Of a stretch of 5,745 nucleotides of DNA, positions 5,211 to 5,745 are shown in pieces. Origin of the DNA: Actinomycetes bacterium (GTDB lineage: Bacteria; Actinomycetota; Actinomycetes; Actinomycetales; Microbacteriaceae); NCBI GenBank assembly GCA_023390155.1, contig JAEWDJ010000366.1, forward strand, positions 1 through 5,745, given 5' to 3'. The position numbers were made by a program, and so were the translations under genes. The notes beneath the pieces are model-generated. The model was not told the origin of the DNA. It did not search any database and saw only the letters and a program-made list of their open reading frames with translations. The first letter of the stretch is position 1. Every line of letters starts with the position of its first letter.

Positions 5211-5499
5211 TGTCCTTGTCCCGGGATTCGGCGTCCTGCTCGAGCATGTCCTCGACCTCCGCCGCGTTGGGCTTGAAGGCCAGCGCGAAGAGCGCCACGA
5301 GCACGAGCGCCACGATGAACGCGACACCGAAGAAGATGGCGGACAGCAGGATGTCGCGCGTCGACATGAGGACGATGAGGCCGGTGAAGATGCCGAGGCC
5401 CCCGGAGATGAGGAGCAGCTCGGCCGGGAGGAACCGGTCGCGGCGGGTGGGCTGGAGGCTGGAGGACACGCTGGGGGCTTTCTTGTCGCGCTTGGTCAC
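5194..5499 (-). CDS. Small two-helix membrane protein of unknown function, 101 residues
   Basis: I do not recognise a named family. The N-terminus (1-24) is basic and polar (TKRDKKA, TRRDR), followed by two strongly hydrophobic helices at about 27-46 (ELLLISGGLGIFTGLIVLMS) and 51-75 (LLSAIFFGVAFIVALVLVAL, then FALAF). A charged, mainly acidic tail follows (76-101, with EVEDMLEQDAES). The positive N-terminus suggests both termini are cytoplasmic, with a short loop (STRD) outside. No signal peptide or enzyme motif is visible. The GTG start overlaps the TGA of the upstream HdeD-like gene (GTGA), and GGAGA lies 4 nt before it. The two genes are therefore almost certainly cotranscribed and probably translationally coupled. 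It ends facing purB with the shared hairpin between them. Confidence 0.8.
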   Translation of the reverse strand: MTKRDKKAPSVSSSLQPTRRDRFLPAELLLISGGLGIFTGLIVLMSTRDILLSAIFFGVAFIVALVLVALFALAFKPNAAEVEDMLEQDAESRDKDKPSGH

Positions 5500-5745
5500 A
5501 GGGTCTCCGTCCGGCTGGCGGCCTCGTGCGAACGGGCCGCGGAGCGCAGCGACACCGCGCCGATGCCCTGGAAGACGCCGACGATGACGGCCCAGGCGCC
5601 GAAGAGCCCGACGGCCAGCAGGGCGTCCGCCGGGACCAGCAGCAGCACGAGGGCGAGGATCGCCGTCAGCGCGCCGGTCACGAGCCAGTCGCGGGCGGCG
5701 GCGTCGCGGCCGCGATCGCGCCGGCCGCGGTAGAGCGCGCGGAAG
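5496..5745 (-). CDS. HdeD/DUF308-like membrane protein, C-terminal part (start lies outside the window)
   Basis: The frame is open from the window edge to the TGA at 5498-5496, giving 82 visible residues. They begin with an Arg-rich stretch (FRALYRGRRDRGRDAAARDW), then two hydrophobic helices at about 21-38 (LVTGALTAILALVLLLVP) and 43-63 (LAVGLFGAWAVIVGVFQGIG), and a polar tail. The pattern W.v.Gal....alvlll.P followed by lfGaWavivGvfqgi resembles the repeated unit of the HdeD (DUF308, acid-resistance) membrane proteins. With only one unit visible this family call is moderate. A GTG at 5681 is in frame, but the coding pattern continues upstream past it, so I treat the gene as truncated by the window. 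The gene overlaps the following 101-residue membrane protein by 4 nt. Function in actinobacteria is not established. Confidence 0.65.
   Translation of the reverse strand, partial: FRALYRGRRDRGRDAAARDWLVTGALTAILALVLLLVPADALLAVGLFGAWAVIVGVFQGIGAVSLRSAARSHEAASRTETL
5500..5508 (-). promoter_or_regulatory. Shine-Dalgarno site of the 101-residue membrane protein
   Basis: GGAGA at 5508-5504 lies 4 nt before the GTG at 5499, inside the last codons of the upstream gene. It supports this start together with the GTGA overlap. Confidence 0.55.

Noticed and set aside
3855..5276. Plus-strand open frame (473 codons) in another frame of purB
   Set aside because: Extremely Arg/Pro-rich product running through the purB stop and the terminator hairpin, so it is not a gene.

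Overview
The window looks like chromosomal DNA of a high-GC Gram-positive bacterium, most likely an actinobacterium of the Micrococcales (Microbacteriaceae-like, e.g. Leifsonia and relatives). The evidence is strong G/C preference at third codon positions, frequent GTG starts, tight GTGA gene overlaps, TANNNT -10 boxes directly in front of start codons, and the type of the recognisable proteins. The genus is inferred from recall of family sequences, not from a search.

Left part, minus strand (3215 down to 1): a four-gene run. It starts with an unrecognised 176-residue membrane protein. Next comes a PLP aminotransferase of the HisC fold with Pat (aromatic aminotransferase) signatures. Then come E1 alpha and the beginning of E1 beta of a thiamine-diphosphate 2-oxo acid dehydrogenase (pyruvate or branched-chain type). 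The E1 beta reading frame leaves the window just as its conserved domain begins, after about 131 residues of acidic, Ala-rich extension. A working model is that the aminotransferase makes or consumes 2-oxo acids related to the E1 substrates.

Middle: a 60-bp divergent promoter region (3216-3275) separates this run from plus-strand genes. These are a 127-residue membrane protein of the 'phage holin 4_2'/YvlD family and purB, adenylosuccinate lyase of the E. coli-like subgroup, which has its own promoter and Shine-Dalgarno site. A GC-rich hairpin at 5125-5153 follows purB and lies between convergent genes.

Right part, minus strand (5745 down to 5194): the C-terminal end of an HdeD/DUF308-like membrane protein, overlapped by a 101-residue two-helix membrane protein of unknown function.

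The window is mainly housekeeping. I see no mobile element, CRISPR array, RNA gene, defence system or biosynthetic cluster. Two points deserve a second look. One is the acidic extension on E1 beta, supported by a strong ribosome binding site at its GTG start. The other is that four of the seven visible starts have a TANNNT-like box exactly 6 nt upstream and no Shine-Dalgarno site, as expected of leaderless transcripts, while the other three have a Shine-Dalgarno site and no such box. No gene-free stretch exceeds about 85 bp.
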